From positions 29,050-93,049 of the forward strand of contig NZ_MUKP01000024.1 of assembly GCF_002081715.1 (NCBI RefSeq): DNA of 64,000 nt, written 5' to 3'. The notes beneath the pieces are model-generated. The model had not been told where the DNA came from. It made no database searches and saw nothing but the letters and a program-made list of their open reading frames with translations. This document shows, one piece after another, positions 28,738 to 38,800 of the stretch; position 1 is the stretch's first letter, and the number at the start of each line of letters is the position of its first letter. The position numbers and the translations under genes are program-made. The stretch comes from Nocardia donostiensis. Lineage in GTDB: Bacteria; Actinomycetota; Actinomycetes; Mycobacteriales; Mycobacteriaceae.

Positions 28738-30635
28738 GCACGGCATTACGTAGCGATTCGACGAGGAGTGATGGCCGGGCGGCGGGTGGGCGCGTCGATC
28801 TCCTGGAAGGCATCCTCCGCCAGGTCGAGCGGGTGCCCGATCGCACCGCACTGGTGGTGGGCGAGCGAACGCTCACCTATCGTGAACTCGATACCGCCAC
28901 AGCACGTCTCGCGCGCCGACTAGTCGCTGCCGGCGTGCGTCCCGGGCAGACCGTCATCGTGTTCCAGCATCAGAGCCTGAACACCGTGATCGGCATGATC
29001 GCGACATTGCGCGCTGCCGCGGCCTGGTGTGTGGTCGAGCCCGGGCGCTCCGGGCCCGTCCTGCAGGTGGTGGCGGACGCCGTGAACTGCGCCGCGGTGC
29101 TTGTGGACGGGAGCGATCCGCTCACACCGTGCCATGAGGTGGCCGCACTGATGACGGAAACGGCCACTGAGCCGACAGTAGTCGACATCGGCGAAGACGA
29201 CGGCGGGCCGGCCGCGTGGGCGCTACCGGGACAGCCACCCATGCGGGCTCCTGCGTATGTCATCACCACCTCCGGCTCCACTGGAGAGCCGAAGGCTGTT
29301 GTCGTATCGCGGGCAAACCTCGCCACCCTGATCAAGTCACGGAATTACCCGTACACGGACGGCGAGCTCGTGACCTTCTCGGCCATGCGCCTGGTCTGGG
29401 ACGGCTCCCTGATGAAGCTGCTCTGGGCGCTCACCGTCGGCGGCACCAGCGTGCTCCCGGACGCCCGGAGGCTCCCCGACGTCGCCGCGGTCGCCGAGCT
29501 CGCTGCGCGGTGGGCCGCATCGCACCTCGCGGCAACCCCCTCGTTCTACCGCCTGCTGCTGCCGCGGCTCACCGACCTCGCGCCGACACTGCGGGTCGTG
29601 GCACTCGCCGGGGAGGCGATACCTGCTCGCCTCGTCGCGGAGCACCGCGAGCACCTGCCGACCACCCGACTGCACAACGAATACGGCCCGACCGAGGCAA
29701 CCGTCACCTGTATCTGCCACGTCCTCCCGGAGACGCCCCCGACCGTCGTGCCGATCGGCACTCCGACCGAGGGTACGGCGGCCTATGTCGTCGACCGCCT
29801 GCTGCGGCCGGTCCGTCCCGGCGCCCGCGGCGACCTGTACCTGGGCGGTGGGCAGGTCACGGACGGCTACGCCGCCCAGCCCGGCCTGACCGCGACCCGG
29901 TTCGTGGCCGACCCGTTCTCGACCGAGCCGGGTGCCCGCATGTACCTCACCGGCGACCTCGCCCGAATCGACGGGCGCGGCGATATCGAGTTCCACGGGC
30001 GAGCCGACAGCCAGATCAAGGTCCGCGGCGTGCGCATCGAGCGCGGTGCGGTCGAGGCAGTGATGGAAAGACATCCGGCCGTCCGCGAAGCGGTCGTGCT
30101 GGACGCGGCCGACTCCGACGGCTCGGTGTACCTGGCGGCGTTCTGGATACCCGTGGACACCGCCGCGCCGCGGCCCACCACCGGCGCACTGTCTGCTTAC
30201 TGTGCCGAACACCTGGCGCCCGAATCGGTTCCGAGTCGGTACGTGGCCATCGATACTCTGCCGATCGCGACCGGCAGCAACAAACTCGACCACGCTGCGC
30301 TGCGCGCGCTGCTGCACTCGCGCCCGGAACGGCACACGGCCCCGTCACGGGGCCAGTGGACCGAGACCGAGCGGGCGATCGGTGAAATCTGGTCGGAGGT
30401 GCTCATGCACGACGACTTCGACCGCGAGGACCGATTCTTGGACGTCGGCGGCAACTCCCATCGAGTGGTAGCACTGCACATGCGTCTGCAAGCCAGATGG
30501 CCGGACGCGGTTTCGGTGGGGATGCTGTTCGACCTCGACACCGTGGTGGCGCAGGCGGGGGCGCTGTCGCCCAACTCGCCGACCCGAACCGAGCCCGAGC
30601 CGACGGACGACTCGCCGTTGGCTTTCGAGGTGTGA
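28734..30635 (+). CDS. NRPS loading protein, A-T
   Basis: 633 residues, ATG 28734 overlapping the FkbH stop. Adenylation domain about 20-530: ITTSGSTGEPKAVVVS (A3, with Ala replacing the usual Gly), NEYGPTEATVT (A5), MYLTGDLARID (A7), RADSQIKVRGVRIERGAVE (A8) and TGSNKLD with the A10 lysine. Thiolation domain about 535-605: DVGGNSHRV, Ser575. No C domain precedes it, so it is the starter module. Substrate-code residues by eye: D-G-M-A-A-A-E-V-T-K; Asp235 is retained (Asp223 here), indicating an amino-acid substrate, but I do not recognise the code. It probably hands its aminoacyl group to the KS of the next protein. Confidence 0.88.
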   Translation: MSTALRSDSTRSDGRAAGGRVDLLEGILRQVERVPDRTALVVGERTLTYRELDTATARLARRLVAAGVRPGQTVIVFQHQSLNTVIGMIATLRAAAAWCVVEPGRSGPVLQVVADAVNCAAVLVDGSDPLTPCHEVAALMTETATEPTVVDIGEDDGGPAAWALPGQPPMRAPAYVITTSGSTGEPKAVVVSRANLATLIKSRNYPYTDGELVTFSAMRLVWDGSLMKLLWALTVGGTSVLPDARRLPDVAAVAELAARWAASHLAATPSFYRLLLPRLTDLAPTLRVVALAGEAIPARLVAEHREHLPTTRLHNEYGPTEATVTCICHVLPETPPTVVPIGTPTEGTAAYVVDRLLRPVRPGARGDLYLGGGQVTDGYAAQPGLTATRFVADPFSTEPGARMYLTGDLARIDGRGDIEFHGRADSQIKVRGVRIERGAVEAVMERHPAVREAVVLDAADSDGSVYLAAFWIPVDTAAPRPTTGALSAYCAEHLAPESVPSRYVAIDTLPIATGSNKLDHAALRALLHSRPERHTAPSRGQWTETERAIGEIWSEVLMHDDFDREDRFLDVGGNSHRVVALHMRLQARWPDAVSVGMLFDLDTVVAQAGALSPNSPTRTEPEPTDDSPLAFEV

Positions 30636-30649
30636 AGGGAACCGTGACC

Positions 30650-33600
30650 GTGAACACAGCAGACGAGATCGCGATCATCGGAATCGGTGCTCGGTTCCCC
30701 GACGCGCCGAATCTCGACGAATTCCGCGCGAACCTCGCGGCGGGCCTGGATTCGATCGGACCGATGCCGGATGCCCGGGCCGAGGCGACGGCACTGGACC
30801 GTACTGTCGGCTACCTGCCCATGGGGCATCTCGCCGATATCCACACCTTCGACTACGCATTCTTCGAGCTGTCCAAACGCGAGGCTTCCCTGATGGATCC
30901 GCAACAGCGGATCGCGCTCGAGTTGGCGTATCGGGCGATCGAGGACGCCGGGTACGCGTCCGCCACTCTGCGGCAGGCCACCACCGCGGTGGTGTTCAGC
31001 GCGCCGATGTCGAGTTACCATGCCATGGCGGTCGATCCCAGCCCGCTCAGCATGCTGGGCAATCTACCGTTCGCCACCCCGGCCCGCATCGCGCATCTGC
31101 TGGGCCTGACCGGACCGTGCTATGCGGTCGACAGTGGTTGCAACGCCTCACTCCTCGCCATCCACCACGCCTGTCGCGAGCTGACCTGCGGTGCGGCCGA
31201 GTACGCCCTCGCCGGTGGAGTCAGCGTACGCGCTCACGGTACGCCCGAATGGGCGGTGCAGACCATGACGGAACTCGCCTCCCCCAGCGGACGGTGTCGT
31301 GCATTCGACGTGGACGCCGACGGCACGGTGCCCGGTGAGGGCGGTGCCGCGCTGCTGTTGACCACACTCGCCCGCGCCCGCGCCGAGCGTGCACCCATCT
31401 ACGCCGTCATCCGGGGAAGTGCGGTACTGCACAACGGGCACTCCGCCGCGACCATCAGCACTCCCAGCGCGGCCGCGCAGGCCAAGGTGATCGACGCCGC
31501 CTGGCGCACCGCGGGCGCCGATCCGCGGGATGCCGGATACCTCGAGGCACACGGGTCCGCCACTCGGCTGGGGGACGCGGTGGAGCTCGAGGGCCTACGC
31601 ACCGCCTTCACCGGGCGGTCGCAGCCCCTGCCCATCGGGTCGGTCAAGACCAATATCGGGCACCTCGATCACGCCGCCGGCGTCGCCGGGCTGGTCAAGG
31701 CCGTACTGTCCGTCGCCGACGGACAGCTGTACCCGTCATTGCATTTCCACCGGCCCGCAGGCGATTTCGATATGGCGGACGCCGGAATCGAGGTGGTCAC
31801 CGAGCGGCGGCCGTGGCCAGGCGATACCGGGCTGCGGCTCGCCGGAGTCAGCTCGTACAGCCTCGGCGGTTCGAACGCGCACTGTGTGGTGCAACAGGCA
31901 CCCGACGAACCCGTGGCACGAGGACACCGCGAGCCGGGCCGCTGGCTGGTCGGTGTTTCGGCGCAGACGCCGGCGGCGCTCGCCGAGCTGTGCGGCGAGC
32001 TGGCCGACGCATTGCGCCGTAACGCGGAGAATCTTGCCGATATCGCCTTCACGCTCGGCCGGGGCCGCACCCATTTCGGGCATCGCATCGCGGTACGCGT
32101 CGGCAGCACCGAGGATCTCGTCGATGCGCTCGCCACACGCGGTGCCGGGATCGATATCGAGCGGGAGCGGCCGGTTCCGCCGCGGGTGGCCCTGCTGCTC
32201 TCGCCCGGCGCTGCTCCCGCCGGGGTCGAACCCGCCCGGCTGCCCGCCGAGCTGCCCGCCACGGGAGCCGTGGCCGATGTGCTCGCCGGGCAGATCGCCG
32301 TGCACGAGCGGCTGCGTGCGTGCGGGATCGGCTTCGCCGCGCTCCTCAGCGGGGGAGCGTCACGGTTCGTGTCGCGGTACCTTCTCGGATCGTCGGCATC
32401 TGTCGGTTCCGAGGAGTTGGCCGCTGCTGCCGCCGCGCCGACCGTGGATCGGTCACGGCTGCTCGCGGCGGCGCAGACGCTGTTACGTGACGGCCCGGTC
32501 GTCTTCGTCGATCCCAGTGCGGACGGGCTGTTGGGCCGGTATCTTGCCGAGGACCTGGCAGGCAGGCCTGAGGCGGAGGTTCTCTTCGGCACAGCCGATG
32601 CGGATGGTCTGCTCGGCATTCTCGGCCACCTCTACGAACGCGGAGTGGACCTCGATTGGGCACAGGTGGGCCCTGACGACGGCCGGCGCGTGCGGCTGCC
32701 GGGACATCCGCTGCACGGCAGCCGGTGCTGGGTCGAACTGCCCACGCCCGCTCGTCCCCTTGCCGAGCCCGCCCCTGCCCCCCGACCGGAATCCGGCGCG
32801 CCGCAGGACCCGGCCGAGTGGCTGCGCACCGTGCTGCGCGAGCTACTGCACTCCGAGACCGAGATCGGGGTGAACGACGATTATTTCGATCTCGGCGGCA
32901 ATTCGATCATTGCCGTACAGCTGGTCGAGCGAGTCGCCGATACCTACGGGTTCCGGCCCAAGCTGCTCGACGTCTACGAGCGGCCCAAGGTCGCCGACTT
33001 CGCCGCGCTGCTGCGCAGTGCCGCCGATACGGAGGCGGGCGATTCCGCCCCCGCGACCATGGCCACACCGCCGATCACGAGGACCGACGAACTGGTGATG
33101 TCGCCTGGGCAAGAGCGTATGTGGTTCCACCACCAGCTCGTGCCGGACACGACTCTCTACAACTACCCCGTGGTCAATGTCCTGCGCGGGCCCATCGATC
33201 CCGTCGTGGTCAAAGGGACCTTCGAGGACTTCGCCGAACGGCACGAGCCGCTGCGCTACAACCTCGGCGAGATCGATGGGAAACCGTCAGTCCGGATCCG
33301 GCCGTCGCTCGGCGAATTCTTCCGCGTCGTCGACGTGGCCGGCGAAGCCGATCCCGTCGCCACCGCGCGCGAGCTGATTCGCGATGCCGCGGTCAGGCCG
33401 TTCGACCTGGCGAAAGACCCACTGGTCCGGGTGCTGCTGGTGATGTTGGCGCCCGACGAGCACGTACTGCAGGTGACCTGCCACCACTGCGTCACCGACG
33501 GTGCCACGCCGGGGATCATCGCCCGCGAGATTCCCGAGCTGTACGCCGCACGGCAGGAGGGCCGGGCCACCACGCTCGAACCGCTGCCGATCCGATACCG

Positions 33601-34966
33601 GGACTATGCGCGCTGGCATCGCGACATGGTCGACACCGGAGCTCTCGACCAAGAACTCGAATACTGGGTGCACCTACTGCGCGACGCGCCGAAACTGCAA
33701 CTACCCACTGATTTTCCGCGGCCGTCACGGAAGACGTTCGTCGGTGATCTGGAGCCCTTCACGGTTCCGGGTGAGCTGATGGCAGGGGCCCGCGCGGTGG
33801 CGAGGCGGGAATCGGTATCGCTGTTCGTCGTCCTGCTGTCGGCCTTGTACATCCTGCTCGCGCGCCGCAGCGGGCAACGCGACATCGTCATCGGTACCCC
33901 CACCACCGGCCGGCCCCGCCGCGAGCTCGAAGGGCTCATCGGCTTCTTCAACAGCACGGTCGCCCTGCGGGCCAACCTGTCCGGGCCGGGAACACTGGGC
34001 GATCTTCTCGCGCTGGTGCGCTCGACCGTGCTGGGCGCACTGGAGAACCAGGAGATCCCCTTCGAGCGGGTGGTCCACGCCCTCGACGACCAGCGGGACC
34101 TGTCACGTACCCCGCTCTTCGACGTCTTGTACGTCCACCAGGAACTCCCGGGCACGGCGAACCCGATCGGTGGCGGTGCTATGGAGTTTTTCGACCTCGA
34201 GCATTCGATACAGAACGCGTTCGGCGGGCTGCCCGCCGGCACCGCGAAATTCGACCTCAGCCTCATCACCTACGACCGCAGGGACGACCAAGACATGTTG
34301 GCCTGCTTCGAGTACAGCACCGAGCTGTTCACCCGGCGCACCGCCGCCGGCTTCGCAACGACCTATCTCGACGTCCTCGCGGATCTGGTGAAGTCGGCAC
34401 CCGACCGCTCGATCGATGAACTCGTCGTCGCCCCCGCGGCTTCGTCGGGCCCCTTGGCGGTACTGGAGATTCCGGCGGATCGGCCACGCGGCACCGGTGC
34501 GGTGCAGTACACGCCCGCGATGGTGCACGAACGGTTGGACGTCGAACCCGCCGATGCGGCATTGTTCGCCGCCTGGGTCGCGCTGCTGTCCTGGTATTCG
34601 GGTTCTGACGCGGTGGAGGTGGGTCTCGCGACCGGCGCCGCCCGGATCGACCTCGCCGACGAACCGGATGGTGCCGAACTGATCGCGCGGAGCACAGCGG
34701 TACTGGCGGCGCCGTGCCGGGACGGTGATCCGGCGATCCGCTACCGCGACACCCGGCCGACGATGGAGCTTGCGCTCGAACTGTCGCGTAGCGATGACAG
34801 TACTGGCGTCGAATTGCATTATGCAGCAGAGCTTTTCGATGAATCCACAGCACGGGGCATGCTCGCGGATCTGCTCCGGCTGTGGCACGGCCTGTCGGAA
34901 ACACCGCACGACCCGGTGCCGGATATTGCGCTGCGCTGTGTCGCAGGAGTGGAGGTGGCTCGATGA
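30650..34966 (+). CDS. Hybrid PKS-NRPS protein: KS - vestigial AT - T - C - partial C
   Basis: 1438 residues; GTG 30650 is preferred over GTG 30644 because AAGGGA is 9 bases upstream. KS about 1-425 with full Cys-His-His set: DSGCNASLLAIH (Cys164), EAHGSATRLGD (His301), KTNIGHLDHAAG (His338). The KS-AT linker follows, but the AT is shrunk to about 220 residues and has no GHSxG serine motif (LLSGGASRF at that place); only its tail (ERGVDLDWAQVGPDDGRRVR) is normal. T domain DYFDLGGNSIIAVQ with Ser752. C domain about 808-1230 with CHHCVTDG (His945-Gly951). The last 190 residues (VELHYAAELFDESTARGMLA) look like the second half of another C domain. No KR. It would extend the starter by a two-carbon unit delivered in trans. 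Confidence 0.87.
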   Translation: MNTADEIAIIGIGARFPDAPNLDEFRANLAAGLDSIGPMPDARAEATALDRTVGYLPMGHLADIHTFDYAFFELSKREASLMDPQQRIALELAYRAIEDAGYASATLRQATTAVVFSAPMSSYHAMAVDPSPLSMLGNLPFATPARIAHLLGLTGPCYAVDSGCNASLLAIHHACRELTCGAAEYALAGGVSVRAHGTPEWAVQTMTELASPSGRCRAFDVDADGTVPGEGGAALLLTTLARARAERAPIYAVIRGSAVLHNGHSAATISTPSAAAQAKVIDAAWRTAGADPRDAGYLEAHGSATRLGDAVELEGLRTAFTGRSQPLPIGSVKTNIGHLDHAAGVAGLVKAVLSVADGQLYPSLHFHRPAGDFDMADAGIEVVTERRPWPGDTGLRLAGVSSYSLGGSNAHCVVQQAPDEPVARGHREPGRWLVGVSAQTPAALAELCGELADALRRNAENLADIAFTLGRGRTHFGHRIAVRVGSTEDLVDALATRGAGIDIERERPVPPRVALLLSPGAAPAGVEPARLPAELPATGAVADVLAGQIAVHERLRACGIGFAALLSGGASRFVSRYLLGSSASVGSEELAAAAAAPTVDRSRLLAAAQTLLRDGPVVFVDPSADGLLGRYLAEDLAGRPEAEVLFGTADADGLLGILGHLYERGVDLDWAQVGPDDGRRVRLPGHPLHGSRCWVELPTPARPLAEPAPAPRPESGAPQDPAEWLRTVLRELLHSETEIGVNDDYFDLGGNSIIAVQLVERVADTYGFRPKLLDVYERPKVADFAALLRSAADTEAGDSAPATMATPPITRTDELVMSPGQERMWFHHQLVPDTTLYNYPVVNVLRGPIDPVVVKGTFEDFAERHEPLRYNLGEIDGKPSVRIRPSLGEFFRVVDVAGEADPVATARELIRDAAVRPFDLAKDPLVRVLLVMLAPDEHVLQVTCHHCVTDGATPGIIAREIPELYAARQEGRATTLEPLPIRYRDYARWHRDMVDTGALDQELEYWVHLLRDAPKLQLPTDFPRPSRKTFVGDLEPFTVPGELMAGARAVARRESVSLFVVLLSALYILLARRSGQRDIVIGTPTTGRPRRELEGLIGFFNSTVALRANLSGPGTLGDLLALVRSTVLGALENQEIPFERVVHALDDQRDLSRTPLFDVLYVHQELPGTANPIGGGAMEFFDLEHSIQNAFGGLPAGTAKFDLSLITYDRRDDQDMLACFEYSTELFTRRTAAGFATTYLDVLADLVKSAPDRSIDELVVAPAASSGPLAVLEIPADRPRGTGAVQYTPAMVHERLDVEPADAALFAAWVALLSWYSGSDAVEVGLATGAARIDLADEPDGAELIARSTAVLAAPCRDGDPAIRYRDTRPTMELALELSRSDDSTGVELHYAAELFDESTARGMLADLLRLWHGLSETPHDPVPDIALRCVAGVEVAR

Positions 34967-35808
34967 GCGATGTCGTCGGAGTGGTCGGGGCGGGCGTTAT
35001 GGGCGCCGGGATCGCGCAGTGTCTGGCGCAGGCGGGGTACGAGGTCGTCGTCGTCGAACCCGATTGTGACGCCGCCGAGCGGGCGCGCCGTGGTCTCGCC
35101 GAGGCGGTGCGGTTGGCGGTGCTGTTGGGGCGCGGTGACCGCCGGACGGCCTCCACTGTCGGCCGGCGAGTGCGGTGGGTGGAGCGTCTCGAGGAGCTGA
35201 ACGAAGCCGAGTTCGTCATCGAGTGTGTGACCGAGCGGATCGAGCTGAAAGAGCGGGTATTCGGCGAACTCGACCGGCATTGTCCCGCGGACGCCGTCCT
35301 CGCGTCGTGCACCTCCGCGATCCCGATCGCCCGACTGGCCACCGCTACCCGACGCGCGGACCGAGTGCTCGGTCTGCACTTCATGAACCCGGCGCCGTTG
35401 ACGAGCACGGTCGAGGTCGTGCGCGGCGAGCAGACCTCGCCGGAAACCCTGGCGCGGGCCGATGACCTGCTCACCAGGCTCGGCAAGGAGGCCATCGTCG
35501 TCGGCGACCGCGCAGGATTCGTGGTGAATCGAGTGCTCATGCTGTGTATCGCCGAGGCTGCTGCCACCCTCGACACCGGCGTGGACCCGGCCACGGTGGA
35601 CGCTCTCTTCGAACGCTGTCTCGGCCACCGCATGGGCCCACTGCGCACCGCTGATCTGATCGGTCTGGACAACGTGGCGGACACCCTCGAGGTGCTGCGG
35701 CGCGAAACCGGCGAGCCGCACTATCGCGTGCCGGCCACCCTCGCAACGCTCGTCGACGCCGGCCACTTCGGCCGCAAGACCGGACGGGGATTCCATGACT
35801 ACCGCTGA
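34963..35808 (+). CDS. 3-hydroxyacyl-CoA dehydrogenase family protein, FkbK-like
   Basis: 281 residues, ATG 34963 overlapping the PKS stop (ATGA). Rossmann motif VVGVVGAGVMGAGIAQCLAQ, EFVIECVTERIELKERVF, SCTSAIPIARLA, catalytic-histidine segment LGLHFMNPAPL, and C-terminal DRAGFVVNRVLMLCIAEAAA ... GLDNVADTLEVL. In FkbK-type pathways it oxidises the glyceryl-ACP 3-hydroxyl to the aldehyde before the FkbI-like dehydrogenase acts. Its place between the PKS and NRPS genes rather than beside FkbH/I/J is unusual, but coupling shows it belongs to the operon. Confidence 0.85.
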   Translation: MSDVVGVVGAGVMGAGIAQCLAQAGYEVVVVEPDCDAAERARRGLAEAVRLAVLLGRGDRRTASTVGRRVRWVERLEELNEAEFVIECVTERIELKERVFGELDRHCPADAVLASCTSAIPIARLATATRRADRVLGLHFMNPAPLTSTVEVVRGEQTSPETLARADDLLTRLGKEAIVVGDRAGFVVNRVLMLCIAEAAATLDTGVDPATVDALFERCLGHRMGPLRTADLIGLDNVADTLEVLRRETGEPHYRVPATLATLVDAGHFGRKTGRGFHDYR

Positions 35809-38800
35809 GACGACCACCGTCGAGACGACCGAAGCGTGGGCCGTCGGCGAGGCGCAACGCGCGGCACTCGCGGCGGGCGACCATTGCGTGGACCTGTATC
35901 TCGAGCTGAGCGGCCCGGCCACGGCGGACACGGTGTGCGCTGCTGTCGACACCGCCATGGCGGAATGTCCCGTGCTGCACAGCGTGTTTCGCGTCGATGA
36001 CGCCGGCGCGGTGCGGGTGTACGAGACGATTCGCACTCCGGCCGAAACGATCGCCGCCGACATCGCGGACCCGGGCCGGTTCGTGTCCGACTGGATCGAG
36101 CGGGAGCGTACACGCGCCCTGGATATCGCCAACGGGCCGCTGTACCGGCAGGTGGTCATCCGGTTCGCGGATGGTCGGCTCGGCTGGTATCAGCGCTACC
36201 ACCGCCTCGTCAACAACGAGGCGGGCATGCTCGCCGTCGCCGCCAGGGTGCGCGACGTGCTGGACGACGTGCCCTCGCCCCTCGACCCGACTCCGCCGTT
36301 CGGTGCGGTATCGGACCGACTCGAGAACGAGCACCGCTACCGCGAATCGGGGGTGTGGGCAGCCGACCGCGATTACTGGGAGCGATATCTGGCCGATGCC
36401 GCGCGGCCCCGACCACTTCCGGTACAGGCGGGCAGCCATGGCGCCGATCGAGCGACCGGTGGTCCATGGACCGAGATAGCGGCGTCGCCGGAACTCACCA
36501 GGATCACACGGGCCTGCGGCGGCGGTGCTCCCGCCGTCGTCCTGGCGGCGGTGGCCATATACATATCCCGGCTGACCTCGACGAGCGATCTGGTCATCGC
36601 GGTCTCGAACGGGGAAACAACCGTGCCGTTGCGACTGTCGGTGCGGCCGCATCTGACCTTCGACGCGCTCGCCAAGCGAGTAGGTCTGGAACTGCGCAGA
36701 ACGCGACGACACCGGTACCTCTCCGATATCGACGACCCATGGTCCGAATCGCCGGTACACGGGCAGTGGCCGATCACGGTGCGCATGCTGTCCGCCGCCG
36801 CCCTGGACCGGATCGGTGGATCCGCCGTTACCGCGTCCGCCGGCGTAGGCGCCGAGCTCACCGTCTGCGTCGACGACCGCGCCGCGGCAGGCCGGGGCCT
36901 CGCCGTTGTCGGCGTGGACCAGCGGAGGCACCGGGAGCGTATTGTCGCGCTGCTGGACCGGCTCGTCCGCGCAGCCCACATGCCGATAGGCCGTACAGGC
37001 CTCGGCGAGTCCGCGGACACCGGATACCTCGTGGTCCGGCGTGCCGACGCTGTACTCGCCGAGCCCACCCCCACGGTGGCCGCCCTGCTCACGGAGCAGG
37101 CTTCCCGATCTCCCGAAGCTGTCGCCCTCGTCGAAGACGAGCGCCACCTGTCCTACGCGGACCTGCACGCTACCTCGAACCGCTTGGCGCGAAGGCTCAT
37201 CCGCATAGGGGTGGGACCGGAGCAACCGGTGGCCGTGGCCATCGGTCCGTCGATCGATCAGATCCTCGCGGTGCACGCGGTCCTGACGGCAGGCGGAGCG
37301 TACCTACCGCTCGACCCGGAACACCCCCGGGACCGCCATACCTATCTGCTCGATGTCACCCGACCGGTGTGCGTGCTCACGACCCGGCGTGACCCATGGG
37401 ACCCGCCACCGGGTACGCGAGTTGTTCACCTCGACGAGCTGGACCTGTCCGGCGAGTCGCCCGCGAGGGTGACCGATGCCGACCGTATCGCCCCGCTGCG
37501 ACCGGAGAACCTCGCGTACGTGTTGTTCACGTCCGGGTCGACCGGACGGCCGAAGGGGGTCGGCGTCACACACGCTGCCCTCAGCACCCACCTCGGGTGG
37601 ATACAGCACGTGCACGGGCTCGACGACACGGATGTCGTACTGCGCAAGACCGCGCTGTCGTTCGATGTGTCGGCGTGGGAGGTGCTGTGGCCGTTCACTG
37701 CCGGTGCACGGGTCGTTGTCGGCGCGCCCGACGCGCACCGCGGCCCGGTCGAGATCGCACGTCTGATCGCCGAACACGCCGTCACCACCGTGCAATTCAC
37801 GCCGTCCACCCTGACCGCGCACCGACGGACGGTGACCGAGCCGTTCGCGGCGAGCGTGCGCCGCGTACTCGTTGCGGGTGAGACCATGACGCCCACCCTT
37901 GTCGCACAGCTACCCACCATCGCACCCGGTGCGCGATACGACAACCTGTACGGGCCGACGGAGGCGACCGTCGCCGTCACACGGCACGAGATCGGCCGGG
38001 AAGATATCGACACGGTCCCGATCGGCGCACCGTCCTGGGACACGCACGCCTATGTGCTGGATCCCTGCCTGCACCCGGTCCCGGTGGGCATGCCCGGCGA
38101 GCTCTATCTCGGCGGCGCGGCCCTGGCCCGCGGGTATGTTCACCGGCCCGGACTCACCGCAGCACGGTTCGTCGCCGACCCGTTCGGCGGCGCGGGCGGT
38201 CTGCTCTACCGCACCGGGGACATCGTGCGCTCGACCGGGCGCGGCGAGCTGGAATACCTGGGTCGCGCTGATTTCCAGGTGAAGCTGCGCGGTATACGGA
38301 TCGAACTCGGTGAGATCGAGGCAGTCTTGGCCGGGCAGGAGTCCGTGGCACAGGCGGTCGCGGTCGTCCACCGCGGGGACGGGTCGGTGGGCGATCGACT
38401 GATCGCTTACGTCACGCCCGCGACCGGGTATCGCATCGATCCGACGGCCCTGGAGCAGCAGCTGGGCGAGGTCCTGCCACGGCATATGGTGCCCTCGCCG
38501 ATCGTCGCTCTCACGGCGCTGCCCACGAACCGTTCCGGCAAGATCGATCGTGCGGCGCTGCCCGCGCCGGTCGTGCGACCGGTGCCCTTCCGCGCCCCGC
38601 GCACCAGGACGGAGCAGGAACTCGCCGCCGTGTTCGCCGAGGTACTCGGCCGCGAGACCGTCGGCGTCGACGAGTCCTTCTTCGCCCTCGGCGGTGACAG
38701 CATCATGTCCATCCTGCTCGTCTCTCGCGCTCGGGCACACGGCATCGTGATAACCGCACAGCAGGTCTACGAGCATCGCAGTGTGGCGCGTTTGGCGGCG

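Noticed and set aside
26120..34909. Long minus-strand frames across the NRPS-PKS operon
   Set aside because: High-GC third-position bias creates long antisense frames; the plus strand carries intact catalytic motifs throughout.
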